Shown piece by piece: positions 1 to 8,143 of a stretch of DNA of 13,841 nucleotides. Each line of letters opens with the position of its first letter. Within the stretch, counting starts at the first letter, position 1. The stretch is taken from the NCBI RefSeq assembly GCF_028618695.1, contig NZ_JAQIVI010000664.1:1-13841 (forward strand), read 5' to 3'. The notes below the pieces were generated by a model, which had not been told where the DNA came from, did no database searches, and worked only from the letters and a program-made list of their open reading frames with translations. The position numbers and the translations under genes were made by a program. Source of the stretch: Natrinema soli (lineage in GTDB: Archaea; Halobacteriota; Halobacteria; Halobacteriales; Natrialbaceae).

Positions 1-3000
1 CGCCGGCGGCGACCGTGCCGATGCCGGCCTCGCTCACGAGCTTGACGTTGATGTCCGCCGTCTCGTTCGCGGCCTTCAGGTCGAAGATCAGCTGCTTGAG
101 GTCCTCGATGGAGTAGATGTCGTGCAGCGGCGGCGGGGAGATCAACCCCACGCCGGGAGTCGACTTGCGGACGTGGGCGATCATCTCGTTGACCTTCGAG
201 CCGGGGAGGTGGCCGCCCTCGCCGGGCTTCGATCCCTGTGCCATCTTGATCTGCAGTTCGTCGGCGTTCGAGAGGTACGTCGAGGTGACGCCGAAGCGGC
301 CCGACGCCACCTGTTTGACGTTACACTCGCGCTCGGTGTTGAACCGCTCGGGCGGTTCGCCGCCCTCGCCGGAGTTGGACTTGGCGCCCAGCCGGTTCAT
401 CGCGATCGAGTTGTTCTCGTGGGCCTCCGGCGAGAGGCTCCCGAGACTCATCGCGGCCGTCGAGAACCGCTGGACGATGTCCTTGATCGGCTCGACGTCC
501 TCGATCGGAACCGGATCGCGATCCGACTCGAACTCGAGTAAGCCCCGAAGGGTCTGGAGGTTCTGTTGCTGGTCGTTGATCAGCTCTGCGAACTCCTGGT
601 AGCGCTCGTAATCGTTCGAGCGGACCGCCTGCTGGAGCGCGCCGACGGTCTGGGGGTTCCACTGGTGGTAAATTCCGTCCGAGCGATGTTCGAACTCGCC
701 GTGGCGGTCGAGATCCGACTCCTCGCCGTCGTCATCGAAGGCGGTGGCGTGGCGCTCGCGGAGGTCTTCCTCGATCTCGGCGAGGCCGATCCCCTCGGTG
801 CGGTTCTCGGTGCCTTCGAAGTACTCGGCGACCAGTCCCGAGTCGAGGCCGACGGCCTCGAAGATCTGGGCTCCCTGATAGCTCTCGACCGTCGAGATCC
901 CCATCTTGGCCATGATCTTCAGCAGGCCGTCCTCGACCGCGCCGACGTAGGCGTCGATGGCGAGGTCGGTATCCGCGCCGTCGGGGCCGGCGGTGATGTC
1001 CTCGATCGTCTGGTAGGCCAGGTACGGGTTGACCGCGCCCGCGCCGTAGCCGACCAGCGTCGCGAAGTGGTGGACGGTGCGCGGATCGGCGGACTCGCCG
1101 ACGAGGCCGACGTGGTTGCGCAGCCCGTTACGAACGAGGTGGTGGTGGACGCCGCCGGTCGCCAGGAGGCTCGGAATCGCGACCCGCTCCTCGTCGACGC
1201 CGCGGTCCGAGAGGACGATGACGTCGTGGTCGCCGTCCTCGATCGCTTCGACGACGTCCGCACGGACGCGTTCGATCGCCGCCTCGAGGTCGGCCCCGAG
1301 TTCCTCGCTCTCGGGTTCGTAGGTGATGTCAATCGTCGCGGCGGTGATCCCGTTGGTCGAGCAGTCGCGGATCGAGCCGAGTTCGGCGTCCGTCAGAATC
1401 GGCGAGTCGAGCACGAGCTGGCGGGCGTGTTCGGGCGACTCGTCGAGCAGGTTGCGCTGGAATCCGAGTCGCGACTCCATCGAGGTGACCAGTTCCTCGC
1501 GGATGTAGTCGAGCGGCGGGTTAGTGACCTGTGCGAACAGCTGCTTGAAGTAGGAAAAGAGCGGTCGGTTGAACTCGGTGAGCACCGATAGCGGCGTGTC
1601 GTCGCCCATCGAGCCGACGGGGTCTTTCCCCCTCTGGGTCATCGGCTCGATCAGGTTCTCGAGTTCGTCGTGCGTGTAGCCGAACGCGGCCTGATAGTCG
1701 CGCAGCCCCGGGACCGCCTGCTGTGGCGAGCGGTCGTTCGTGGTACGGATGTCGTCGAGATGGACCTGCTCCTGGGCGACCCACTCGCCGTAGCGGTCGT
1801 CGGTGAGGTCCTCGAAGACCTCCTCGTCGGGAATGACGCGCCCCTCGTTGGGGTCGGCGAGGAACAGCTGTCCGGGCTTGAGACGGCCGCGCTCTTCGAT
1901 CCGTTCGGGTTCGGTCTCGAGCGCGCCGGCCTCGCTGGCCATGATCAGCTGATTGTCCGTCGTCACGTCGTACCGGCAGGGGCGCAGTCCGTTACGGTCG
2001 AGGACGGCACCGACGCGTTCGCCGTCGGTCGCCGCGACGAGCGCGGGACCGTCCCACGGCTCGACGAGCGAGGCGTGGAAGTCGTACCAATCCTTTCGAT
2101 CGAGGTCCATCGCGTCGTCGCCGCGCCAGGCCTCGGGAACGAGCATCCGCAGGGCGTGTTCGAGGTCCCGGCCGTCCTGCATGAGGAGTTCGAGGGCGTT
2201 GTCGACGCTGGCGGTGTCGGACTGCTCGGGGTCGTCGATGATCGGCTTGACCGCCTCGAGATCTGCCAGGACGTCGCTCTCGATGTCGGTCTCGCGGGCG
2301 CGCATCCAGTTGATGTTCCCCTGAATGGTGTTGAACTCGCCGTTGTGGATGATGTTCCGGTAGGGGTGAGCGAGGTGCCAGGCGCCGAGCGTGTTCGTCG
2401 AGAATCGCTCGTGGACCATCGCGAACGTCGATTCCATCCGTTCGTCGGTGAGATCGGGATAGTAGGCGGGGACCTGAACGCCTTTCAGCAGGCCCTTGTA
2501 GACGACAGTCTTCGAGTCGAGAGAAACGACGTAGAAGCGCTCGGCGTTCTCGATATCGGCGCTTTCGACGGCGTTCTCGAGCGCGCGTCGGGCGACGTAG
2601 AGCCGGCGGTCGAAGTCGTCGCCGGTGATCTCGTCGTCGGGTGCGACGACGACCTGCCAGACATCGGGTTCGGAGTCGACGGCCGTCTTCCCGAGGTCGT
2701 CGTTGTTCGTCGGCACGTCGCGCCACTCGAGGACCGAGAGATCGTAGGTATCGACGGTCTCCTCGACCAGCGAGACGAGCGCGTTGCGAGCCGCGTCGTC
2801 CTGGGGCAAAAAGAGCGAACCGACGGCGTAGGTGTCCGGCAGCTCGGCGTCGAGCACGTCTCGGAAGAACGAATCCGGCGTCTGGAGCATGATGCCGGCT
2901 CCGTCGCCGGTATTCTTCTCCGCCCCGGTCGTCCCCCGGTGCTCGAGATTGACGAGTAGTTCGAGTCCGTCGGCGACGACGTCGTGGCCCCCGTCCCCAT

Positions 3001-3103
3001 CGAGATCCATGACGACGCCGACGCCGCAGTTCGACCGCGCGTCCGCGGGGTCGGCGAGCCCCTGTGAACGCCCGGTGGATGACGCTATATGTGGCTGTGG
3101 CAT
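1..3103 (-). CDS. gltB: Glutamate synthase large subunit (GOGAT), N-terminal ~1034 residues, runs off the window
   Basis: Makes glutamate from glutamine and 2-oxoglutarate in ammonium assimilation. The reading frame stays open from ATG 3103 to the window edge, about 1034 codons; family members are usually about 1500 residues, so the C-terminal part is cut off. Residues 1-25 look like a cleaved propeptide, and the context SNCGVGVV makes Cys26 the likely mature N-terminus and amidotransferase nucleophile. Further glutaminase signatures follow (NLEHRGTTGAEKNTGDGAGI). The central domain carries GLRPCRYDVT-like text. The FMN synthase domain is reached near the edge (STPGVGLISPPP, then HDIYSIEDL, then KLVSEAGIGTVAAG). 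The family motif is usually PPPHHDIYS; here the first His is Leu993. The iron-sulfur cysteines and the C-terminal helix domain lie outside. Whether it is ferredoxin- or NAD(P)H-dependent cannot be seen. Confidence 0.97.
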   Translation of the reverse strand, partial: MPQPHIASSTGRSQGLADPADARSNCGVGVVMDLDGDGGHDVVADGLELLVNLEHRGTTGAEKNTGDGAGIMLQTPDSFFRDVLDAELPDTYAVGSLFLPQDDAARNALVSLVEETVDTYDLSVLEWRDVPTNNDDLGKTAVDSEPDVWQVVVAPDDEITGDDFDRRLYVARRALENAVESADIENAERFYVVSLDSKTVVYKGLLKGVQVPAYYPDLTDERMESTFAMVHERFSTNTLGAWHLAHPYRNIIHNGEFNTIQGNINWMRARETDIESDVLADLEAVKPIIDDPEQSDTASVDNALELLMQDGRDLEHALRMLVPEAWRGDDAMDLDRKDWYDFHASLVEPWDGPALVAATDGERVGAVLDRNGLRPCRYDVTTDNQLIMASEAGALETEPERIEERGRLKPGQLFLADPNEGRVIPDEEVFEDLTDDRYGEWVAQEQVHLDDIRTTNDRSPQQAVPGLRDYQAAFGYTHDELENLIEPMTQRGKDPVGSMGDDTPLSVLTEFNRPLFSYFKQLFAQVTNPPLDYIREELVTSMESRLGFQRNLLDESPEHARQLVLDSPILTDAELGSIRDCSTNGITAATIDITYEPESEELGADLEAAIERVRADVVEAIEDGDHDVIVLSDRGVDEERVAIPSLLATGGVHHHLVRNGLRNHVGLVGESADPRTVHHFATLVGYGAGAVNPYLAYQTIEDITAGPDGADTDLAIDAYVGAVEDGLLKIMAKMGISTVESYQGAQIFEAVGLDSGLVAEYFEGTENRTEGIGLAEIEEDLRERHATAFDDDGEESDLDRHGEFEHRSDGIYHQWNPQTVGALQQAVRSNDYERYQEFAELINDQQQNLQTLRGLLEFESDRDPVPIEDVEPIKDIVQRFSTAAMSLGSLSPEAHENNSIAMNRLGAKSNSGEGGEPPERFNTERECNVKQVASGRFGVTSTYLSNADELQIKMAQGSKPGEGGHLPGSKVNEMIAHVRKSTPGVGLISPPPLHDIYSIEDLKQLIFDLKAANETADINVKLVSEAGIGTVAAG

Positions 3104-3190
3104 AGCCCTCCCTAGCGGAAACAGATATAAGAGGCTAACCCATTATGGCTAAGTGTATTATAAACACATATGGTGCAATATAAGGTGTTT
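3104..3190 (-). promoter_or_regulatory. gltB promoter with AT-rich boxes and overlapping dyads
   Basis: This is an AT-rich island in GC-rich DNA. On the minus strand it holds three TATA-like boxes: TTATATTG (about 3183-3176), TTTATAATAC (3164-3155) and TTATATC (3130-3124). The last lies about 25 bases from the ATG and would give a leaderless message. The middle one would give a leader of about 30 bases containing GGGAGGG (3112-3106), a possible but closely spaced ribosome site. Two inverted repeats overlap the boxes: GTGT-N7-ACAC (3153-3167), centred on the middle box, and AAACAC-N17-GTGTTT (3162-3190). They look like operator sites, as expected for a nitrogen-regulated gene, but the regulator is unknown. 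Confidence 0.6.
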
Positions 3191-3312
3191 GTGGGTCCCT
3201 TGTAGATACACCTCGTCGCCGTTCACACGCCTTCTCGCCGCAGTTTCTCTGCTATCGGATCGAGCTGCTGCTCTCGGGTCGAGATCCACGACGGTACTGT
3301 CCGAACCCCCTT

Positions 3313-3333
3313 CCGGGAAGCGGTGCTTCCCGG
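3313..3333. repeat. Perfect 9-3-9 inverted repeat (hairpin A)
   Basis: Arms CCGGGAAGC and GCTTCCCGG surround the loop GGT. A looser outer pairing, ACCCC with GGGGT, flanks it. The geometry matches the three-base-loop hairpins near 8582-8800 and 11386-11493. Subterminal hairpins of IS200/IS605-type elements have a similar look, but nothing else here supports such an element. Confidence 0.75.
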
Positions 3334-3634
3334 CAGCGGGGTGAATTGTCAGAGGCACGTAGTGCTCACCCACCAGAGTGAACACCACAGTATCTAGTTA
3401 TTCGCCGCCGGTAAGCGCTATCGGGTTAAAGAGTTAGGTCCACATGACAACGTCACCCACGATTCGCCGAGGTGACCGTTCGAGTCAGTTCCCGAAGCGA
3501 GGCCGGCCGGTTCGCGTGGGTCGTCCGTCTTGACACTGTTCGCACCGCCGATCCGTCTCACCGTTTCGCGCATCCCGCTGGAATGAGAGTTCCGTCGAAG
3601 ACGACGTCGGATCGGGAGTACCTGCTGCCGACAG

Positions 3635-3660
3635 CGAACTATCGGAAGAGAGATAGTTCG
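3635..3660 (-). terminator. Inverted repeat downstream of proS
   Basis: Perfect 9-base arms CGAACTATC and GATAGTTCG flank an 8-base loop, about 75 bases beyond the proS stop codon. It could fold in the proS 3' untranslated region and mark or stabilise the transcript end. No T-run follows, so it is not a standard archaeal terminator and its role is inferred from position only. Confidence 0.4.
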
Positions 3661-3685
3661 ATTCTCGGCTCGAGTGAGCAACGAC

Positions 3686-3723
3686 GAGCCGACGTGTTAC
3701 CGATGAGCCGACGTGCTACCGTC
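3686..3723. repeat. 19-base tandem duplication just after proS
   Basis: Two adjacent 19-base units, 3686-3704 and 3705-3723, both begin GAGCCGACGTG and match at 16 of 19 positions by eye. They end 12 bases short of the proS stop codon. This is probably a small local duplication; no function is evident. Confidence 0.7.
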
Positions 3724-3734
3724 GAGTAACCGCG

Positions 3735-5216
3735 CTAGTACGACTTCGCGAAGTAGGCGATCTCGTCGGCGGGATCGCCACAGACGCCGCACTCGTCGCG
3801 GTCGGGTTCGGGGACCTCGCCGGCCGTCGTCCCGCCCTCGTCGGCCAGGGGCTGCATGACGATCTCGGCGGCGATCTTCTCCTTGATGGCCGCTTCACAG
3901 GCCTCGTCGCCACACCACGGCGTCTTCACGTAGCCGCCGTGTTTGCCGATCGTCCCGAGGATCTCCTCCGGACTGTGGGCTTCCCGGACGTTCTCCTCCA
4001 GGTTCTCTTCCGCGGTCTCGTACAGTTTGTCGTAGATCTCGTCCAGATGCTCGTCGACGGCGTCGACGATCTTGTCGCGCTCGGCGACGGACTGTTCGTT
4101 GTCCGGCCGGTGGACCAGCGTGACTTCCCCGTCGTCAACCTCGTGGGGACCGATCTCGAGTCGCAGCGGGATCCCGTTGAGCTCGTGTTCGTTGAACTTG
4201 AAGCCGGGATTGCGCTCGTCACGGTCATCCAGTTCCACGCGGAAACCGGCTTCCTCGAGGTCGTCGGCGATATTTTCCGAGTACTCGAGGACGTCCGCTT
4301 TGGTGTCCTCCTGCCAGATGGGAACGATGACGACCTGCGTGGGTGCGACCGTCGGCGGGAGCACGAGGCCCTGGTCGTCGGAGTGAGTCATAATGAGCGC
4401 CCCGATCGCCCGCCAGGAGAGCCCCCACGAGGTGGTGTAGGCCGTCTGTTCGGCCTCGTCCTCGTCCGCGAAGGTGATGTCGAACGCCTCGGCGAAGCTC
4501 TGGCCGAGGTTGTGGCTCGTCGCCCCCTGGACGGACTTGCCGTCGGGCATCAGCGCCTCGACGGTCGTCGTCGTATCCGCGCCCGGGAACTTGTCGTGTT
4601 CGGGCTTCTTGCCCCGTAGCACCGGGATCGCCAGCACGTCCTCGTAGACGCGCTCGTACTGCCCGAGGCGGGTCCAGACCTCCTCCCACGCGCCAGCGTT
4701 GCTCGCGTGGGCGGTGTGACCTTCCTGCCACATGAACTCCTTCGTCCGGAAGAACGGCTTCGTCTCCGTGGCCTCCCACCGCACGACCGAACACCACTGG
4801 TTGAGCCGCATCGGCAGATCGCGGTGGCTGCGGGTCCACTCGGCCATGAAGGGCGCGATGATCGATTCGCTCGTGGGACGGACGGCCAGTCGCTCCTCGA
4901 GTTCCTCGTGGCCGCCCTGGGTCACCCACGCGACCTCGGGATCGAACCCTTCGACGATGTCCTTCTCCCGCTCGAGGTAGCTCTCGGGGATGAACATTGG
5001 GAAGTAGACGTTGTCGACGCCTGTCTCCTTGAACCAGCCGTCCAGCGAGTCCTGAATGGCCTCCCAGAGGGCGTAGCCGCGCGGTTTCGTGACGATGAAC
5101 CCGCCCATCGGGGCGTAGTCCGCGAGGTTCGCCTTCTGGACGACCTCGGCGTACCACTCCCCGGGCTTGTGCGATTTCGACTCGGTGATTCCGAGTTCTT
5201 GACTCTCGTCGCTCAT
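3735..5216 (-). CDS. proS: Prolyl-tRNA synthetase, archaeal/eukaryotic type
   Basis: Cytoplasmic class II aminoacyl-tRNA synthetase that charges tRNA-Pro with proline; 493 residues. The catalytic core shows the RPTSE loop (113-117), motif 2 around R157 in FFRTKEFMWQEGHTAH (155-170) and motif 3 around GLSWRAIGALIMTHSD (265-280). An anticodon-binding domain follows from about 295. The C-terminal zinc-binding domain has Cys435, Cys440, Cys476 and Cys479 and ends in the KSY tail typical of this class. There is no bacterial-type insertion (editing) domain. A longer in-frame start at 5387 adds 57 Arg-rich residues unlike the family. ATG 5216 is chosen because homology begins there and a TATA box lies 29 bases upstream. 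Confidence 0.98.
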   Translation of the reverse strand: MSDESQELGITESKSHKPGEWYAEVVQKANLADYAPMGGFIVTKPRGYALWEAIQDSLDGWFKETGVDNVYFPMFIPESYLEREKDIVEGFDPEVAWVTQGGHEELEERLAVRPTSESIIAPFMAEWTRSHRDLPMRLNQWCSVVRWEATETKPFFRTKEFMWQEGHTAHASNAGAWEEVWTRLGQYERVYEDVLAIPVLRGKKPEHDKFPGADTTTTVEALMPDGKSVQGATSHNLGQSFAEAFDITFADEDEAEQTAYTTSWGLSWRAIGALIMTHSDDQGLVLPPTVAPTQVVIVPIWQEDTKADVLEYSENIADDLEEAGFRVELDDRDERNPGFKFNEHELNGIPLRLEIGPHEVDDGEVTLVHRPDNEQSVAERDKIVDAVDEHLDEIYDKLYETAEENLEENVREAHSPEEILGTIGKHGGYVKTPWCGDEACEAAIKEKIAAEIVMQPLADEGGTTAGEVPEPDRDECGVCGDPADEIAYFAKSY

Positions 5217-5240
5217 TGTGTCGACATGCAGGCAGCGCGG

Positions 5241-5250
5241 GCTTAAACCA
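5241..5250 (-). promoter_or_regulatory. proS TATA box (leaderless promoter)
   Basis: The minus strand reads TGGTTTAAGC, with TTTAAG at 5247-5242 centred about 29 bases before the ATG at 5216. This spacing places the transcript start at or next to the start codon and supports the shorter proS start. Confidence 0.7.
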
Positions 5251-5346
5251 TGCGAAGGCCACCGGCGACGCCGCGTGGCTGTTCGCCTCCGACTCCGAGC
5301 GAGACGGTCGCCTCCGACACTCCGCGAGCGCGCTCGAGGTGGACGA

Positions 5347-5805
5347 TCAGTCGCGTTCGCCGTCCGCGGCGCGCTCGCGAAGCTCACGTTTCTGTCGGCG
5401 CTCGGTGACGTGATCGATGCCGTCGGCCAGTTCCGCTCTGACCTCGCGTTCGAACGCGTCGACGTCCTCGAGAAACACGTCGGAAAACTCCTCGACGAGT
5501 TCGAACGTCCACTGGTCGCTGATCGCGCCAGCGGGGAGGTGGTCGTCTCGGAGGTCGTTCGCCCACTCCTCGTGGCCGGCTTCTCGCAGACGGTCCTCCG
5601 CGTCGCCCAGCCGGTCCATCGCGTGGCCGAGTTGATGGTGGAACTCGAGCAACGTTCCGTAGGCCCGGTGGACGTGCTCGATGCTCAACTGGAGTTCGTG
5701 GAGCGCCGCCCGTTCGCCCTCACTCAACTCGAGTTCCTCGAGGTCGACGTCGGCGTCGGGACCGGCGTCCGCCTCGGGGCCGGCGGTCGAATCAGAGTTC
5801 GTCAC
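5347..5805 (-). CDS. Conserved haloarchaeal acidic helical protein, function unknown
   Basis: A 152-residue, strongly acidic and probably all-helical soluble protein. An Asp/Glu/Ala-rich N-terminal 20-25 residues precedes a body with text such as HRAYGTLLEFHHQLGHAMD and WANDLRDDHLPAGAISDQW, ending in a charged tail (TERRQKRELRERA). No enzyme motif, membrane segment or signal peptide is visible. The style matches a haloarchaeal family of unknown function, possibly the one labelled DUF5788, but that name is from memory. GTG 5805 is chosen over an upstream start at 5901 because the extra 32 residues are low-complexity, overlap the 3' end of the nuclease gene, and a T-rich box (TTTTCC, about 5833) lies 28 bases upstream. 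Confidence 0.85.
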   Translation of the reverse strand: MTNSDSTAGPEADAGPDADVDLEELELSEGERAALHELQLSIEHVHRAYGTLLEFHHQLGHAMDRLGDAEDRLREAGHEEWANDLRDDHLPAGAISDQWTFELVEEFSDVFLEDVDAFEREVRAELADGIDHVTERRQKRELRERAADGERD

Positions 5806-5890
5806 GCACGCGAGAACCACGAGCGGACGGAAAACCGTCCCCGTTGAACGTGCCGGACCGCGGGCCGGTGGGCGAGCGTCGCCCGACCGC

Positions 5891-7129
5891 TCAGACTCCA
5901 ATTCGCTCGCCCAGTTCGGGCGCCGTCGCGTCGTAGCCGTCGGCGCGCAGCTCCGCGGCGAACCCCTCGCAGCGATCGCCGTGGTTGATCAGTACCGTCG
6001 CGTCCGCGTAGGACTCGAGGAAGGCACGAACCCCGTCTCGATCCGCGTGCGCAGAGAAGTCGTACTGTTCGACCTGCGCGCTGACCGGCATCATCCGGCC
6101 GTCGATCTCGGCGCTCCCGGTCTCGAGCAGGTCGCGGCCGGGGGTCCCCTCGACCTGATAGCCCGTCATGGCGATCTTGTTCGTCGGGTGGGAGCGGATC
6201 GCGGGCACGTAGGTCATCGCGGGGCCGCCGTGGAGCATCCCGCTGGTCGTGACGATCACGGTATTCTGCTCGGCGATCCGTCGGCGCTGGCCGTCGCGGC
6301 CGTCGACGAACCTGGCGTTTCCCTTCGCCCGACGAAGCAGGTCCGGATCGCGCAGAAATCCTCGGTTTGCATCCCGGAGAAAGAGTTCCGTGACGCGTTT
6401 CCCCATCCCGTCGACGTAGCACTCGAGGTCGTGTTCCTCGCAGATGCAGAGCACCTCCTGCGTGCGGCCGATGCCGAACGCGGGGACGACGACAGTGCCG
6501 CCCTCCCAGATCGTCGTCCGGAGGCTCTCGGCGAACTCGCGTTCGATCTCGGGTCGCGGCGGTCGCGTCACGTCCGAGTAGGTGCTTTCACAGAGGACCA
6601 CGTCGGCGTCGGGCCGCGCGGTGGTGCCGTCGAGTAACCGCTGTTCCTCGGTGTGAAAATCGCCGGTGTAGAGCAGTCTGGTCTCGCCGTCGTTCACGAG
6701 CACGTGGGCGCTGCCGGGGACGTGACCGGCATCGAAGAACGTGATCTCGTACCCGGCGGCATCGAAGGTGCGCTCGTAGCCGTGGGTCTCGGAGACTTCC
6801 GCGACGCGAGCGAGCTCCGCCTCGGTGAACGGACAATCGTAGCTCCCGCGGTGGAGCTTCAGCGTGTCTCGCGCGAGGACCATCGTGAGGTCGTACGTCG
6901 GTTGCGTCCAGTGGATCTGCGGCCGCGCATCGCCCGACAGGAGCGTCGGGACCGAGCCGACGTGATCGAGATGACCGTGACTGACGACGACGGCGTCGGG
7001 ATCGACGTCGCCGATCGGAAACGCCGGCGGGTTCCCCGAATCCATCCCGAAATCGAGCAAGAGCGTGTCGTCGATGAGGATCGCGCTCCGGCCGATCTCG
7101 CGCGCGCCACCCAGCAACTGGACGTCCAT
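5891..7129 (-). CDS. Beta-CASP metallo-beta-lactamase ribonuclease, aCPSF2-like
   Basis: A 412-residue RNA nuclease of the CPSF/RNase J superfamily, which trims or cleaves RNA 3' or 5' ends using two zinc ions. The metallo-beta-lactamase core shows SHGHLDH (His51, His53, Asp55, His56), His136 in DAGH and Asp157 in TGDF. Beta-CASP motif A is Glu181 in CESTYSD, motif B His361 in SAHAD and motif C His383 in NHGD, so all metal-site residues are present. It begins directly with the lactamase fold (MDVQLLGGAREIGRS). It lacks the N-terminal KH domains of aCPSF1, which fits aCPSF2 better; archaeal RNase J is the main alternative. ATG 7129 is preferred over 7174, whose 15 extra residues do not look conserved. 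The gene lies 85 bases before the acidic-protein gene and may be cotranscribed with it. Confidence 0.93.
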   Translation of the reverse strand: MDVQLLGGAREIGRSAILIDDTLLLDFGMDSGNPPAFPIGDVDPDAVVVSHGHLDHVGSVPTLLSGDARPQIHWTQPTYDLTMVLARDTLKLHRGSYDCPFTEAELARVAEVSETHGYERTFDAAGYEITFFDAGHVPGSAHVLVNDGETRLLYTGDFHTEEQRLLDGTTARPDADVVLCESTYSDVTRPPRPEIEREFAESLRTTIWEGGTVVVPAFGIGRTQEVLCICEEHDLECYVDGMGKRVTELFLRDANRGFLRDPDLLRRAKGNARFVDGRDGQRRRIAEQNTVIVTTSGMLHGGPAMTYVPAIRSHPTNKIAMTGYQVEGTPGRDLLETGSAEIDGRMMPVSAQVEQYDFSAHADRDGVRAFLESYADATVLINHGDRCEGFAAELRADGYDATAPELGERIGV

Positions 7130-7225
7130 TACGAGTCCTCTTGCATCTCGTCCGGTTTGCCTCCGTTGGTTCACGGATTCCGGTCGAGAGGTCCGTCACT
7201 CGCGTCTCGAGGGTAACGGCCGATA

Positions 7226-7642
7226 TTACCGGTCCCGGAGTCGACGTCGGTCGGTCGATCGAGCATTCGAACGGTCGAGTCCCGTTCGCTCAGTTCGCTC
7301 GTCCGGTCCGAGGACGCGCTCGAGTTCTCGTTCGAACTCGTCGTCGTCGAGTTCGCCGTCGACGTACCGAGAGCGAACTCGGTCCTCGGGAGCGGTCCGG
7401 TCGTCGGACCGCTGTGGTGGACACGCGTCGTCTCCGGCGGCTGAATCGCCACCGAACACTGAAAACAGCCCGACGATCGCCAGAACGAACAGGCCCAGGA
7501 CGGTGAGTGAGACGATCACCGAGAGGACGACGACGACGAGGGAGAGCGCGATACCGACGATCGTTCCGACGACGCTCAGCGCGATGAGTACGAGGAGGAG
7601 CACGCCGATTCCCCGTAACAGGAGAGAACTGAGGCGTCCCAT
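7226..7642 (-). CDS. Small membrane protein with C-terminal SHOCT-like domain
   Basis: A 138-residue protein. About 55 hydrophobic residues (roughly 8-62), probably two membrane helices, are followed by an acidic linker. A SHOCT-like short helical segment follows at about 87-112 (RSRYVDGELDDDEFERELER), then a basic tail rich in Arg. SHOCT modules are found at protein termini and are thought to aid oligomerisation; the function of this family is not known. ATG 7642 is preferred to a GTG at 7666 because a T-rich box (7667-7673) lies 25-30 bases upstream of the ATG. The gene is 96 bases upstream of the nuclease gene on the same strand. Confidence 0.85.
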   Translation of the reverse strand: MGRLSSLLLRGIGVLLLVLIALSVVGTIVGIALSLVVVVLSVIVSLTVLGLFVLAIVGLFSVFGGDSAAGDDACPPQRSDDRTAPEDRVRSRYVDGELDDDEFERELERVLGPDERTERTGLDRSNARSTDRRRLRDR

Positions 7643-7666
7643 ACGCACCGTTCGTCGGATGCGCAC

Positions 7667-7673
7667 AAAAATT
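7667..7673 (-). promoter_or_regulatory. TATA-like box of the SHOCT membrane protein gene
   Basis: The minus strand reads TAATTTTTG at the correct distance for a leaderless transcript beginning at ATG 7642. It overlaps the region just upstream of the alternative GTG 7666 and so argues against that start. Confidence 0.55.
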
Positions 7674-7744
7674 ACTCGGGGCCGCAGACGGCGATAATCG
7701 CGACGCTGTGACTCTCTGTCGAGTCGATCGTTCGCGGAGCGGCG

Positions 7745-8089
7745 TCAGGAACTGTTCGACCGAAGGTCGTTCGCATCGGCCCGCCGGGCGTCGGTCCGTT
7801 CGGTCAGCCCGATGAGATAGACGTCGAGGAGACAGATCAACAGGATCGCGAGCGGCACGGCGACGTCGGTGAAGCGCACCGCGTCGAACTGCAGTGCTGT
7901 CACGACGAACGGCTCGCCCGGTTCGAACGCGCCCGACAGCGATCGCGCGCTCAGGAACGCGAGCGCGAGGCCGTAGCAGACGAACCAGATCCCGGCACGT
8001 TTCCACCGACCGAGGTAACAGTGGCCGAGGCCGGCGACGAGCGCTGACAGCGGATACGCCGGCCAGACCGGTCGCGATAGCTCGCTCAT
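7745..8089 (-). CDS. Small multi-pass membrane protein, TM2-like
   Basis: A 114-residue predicted membrane protein. The N-terminal half has a glycine-containing hydrophobic stretch followed by GLGHCYLGRWKRAGIWF and a helix (about 32-48), resembling TM2-type pairs in which a short turn joins two helices. A third helix lies at about 74-96 (VAVPLAILLICLLDVYLIGL), and the C-terminus is short, hydrophilic and rich in Arg, Asp and Asn. No enzymatic motif is visible and the function is unknown. The start is the only suitable ATG. The gene sits 54 bases after the upstream minus-strand gene and may share its transcript, although an inverted repeat in the gap could mark its own promoter. Confidence 0.85.
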   Translation of the reverse strand: MSELSRPVWPAYPLSALVAGLGHCYLGRWKRAGIWFVCYGLALAFLSARSLSGAFEPGEPFVVTALQFDAVRFTDVAVPLAILLICLLDVYLIGLTERTDARRADANDLRSNSS

Positions 8090-8110
8090 TGGAGGTCCCG
8101 TACGCCGTGG

Positions 8111-8131
8111 AAGACAATCCGTGTTGTCCTT
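8111..8131. promoter_or_regulatory. Imperfect dyad upstream of the TM2-like gene
   Basis: AAGACAA and TTGTCCTT flank a 6-base spacer; one base is bulged. It lies 22-42 bases before ATG 8089, where an archaeal TATA/BRE region would be, and could be an operator. No clear TATA box was identified there. Confidence 0.3.
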
Positions 8132-8143
8132 TCGACCGAGTGG

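Larger units (their letters stand above)
3191..3734. other. Gene-free gap between proS and gltB
   Basis: I see no convincing gene here. Short open frames exist on both strands but lack recognisable protein features. The gap holds a 9-3-9 hairpin near 3313-3333, an inverted repeat at 3635-3660 and a 19-base tandem repeat at 3686-3723, listed separately. A degraded mobile-element end is possible around 3290-3350, where a terminal-type hairpin sits beside CCCC/GGGG arms, but no transposase remnant could be identified. Confidence 0.6.

Noticed and set aside
566..2959. Two long plus-strand open frames (341 and 429 codons) opposite gltB
   Set aside because: They are antisense to a clearly identified gltB frame, show repetitive Val/Asp/Arg/Gly composition and match no family. 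Long antisense frames are routine in GC-rich haloarchaeal DNA.
3158..3681. Short frames of 76-87 codons in the proS-gltB gap
   Set aside because: No recognisable motif, no supporting promoter, and one runs through the gltB promoter and a hairpin.
4225..5262. 345-codon minus-strand frame overlapping proS
   Set aside because: It overlaps the verified ProRS frame and encodes Arg/Gly/Pro-rich text without domains.
5217..5387. 57-residue N-terminal extension of ProRS
   Set aside because: The extension is Arg-rich, unlike ProRS N-termini, and the TATA box inside it places the transcript start at ATG 5216.
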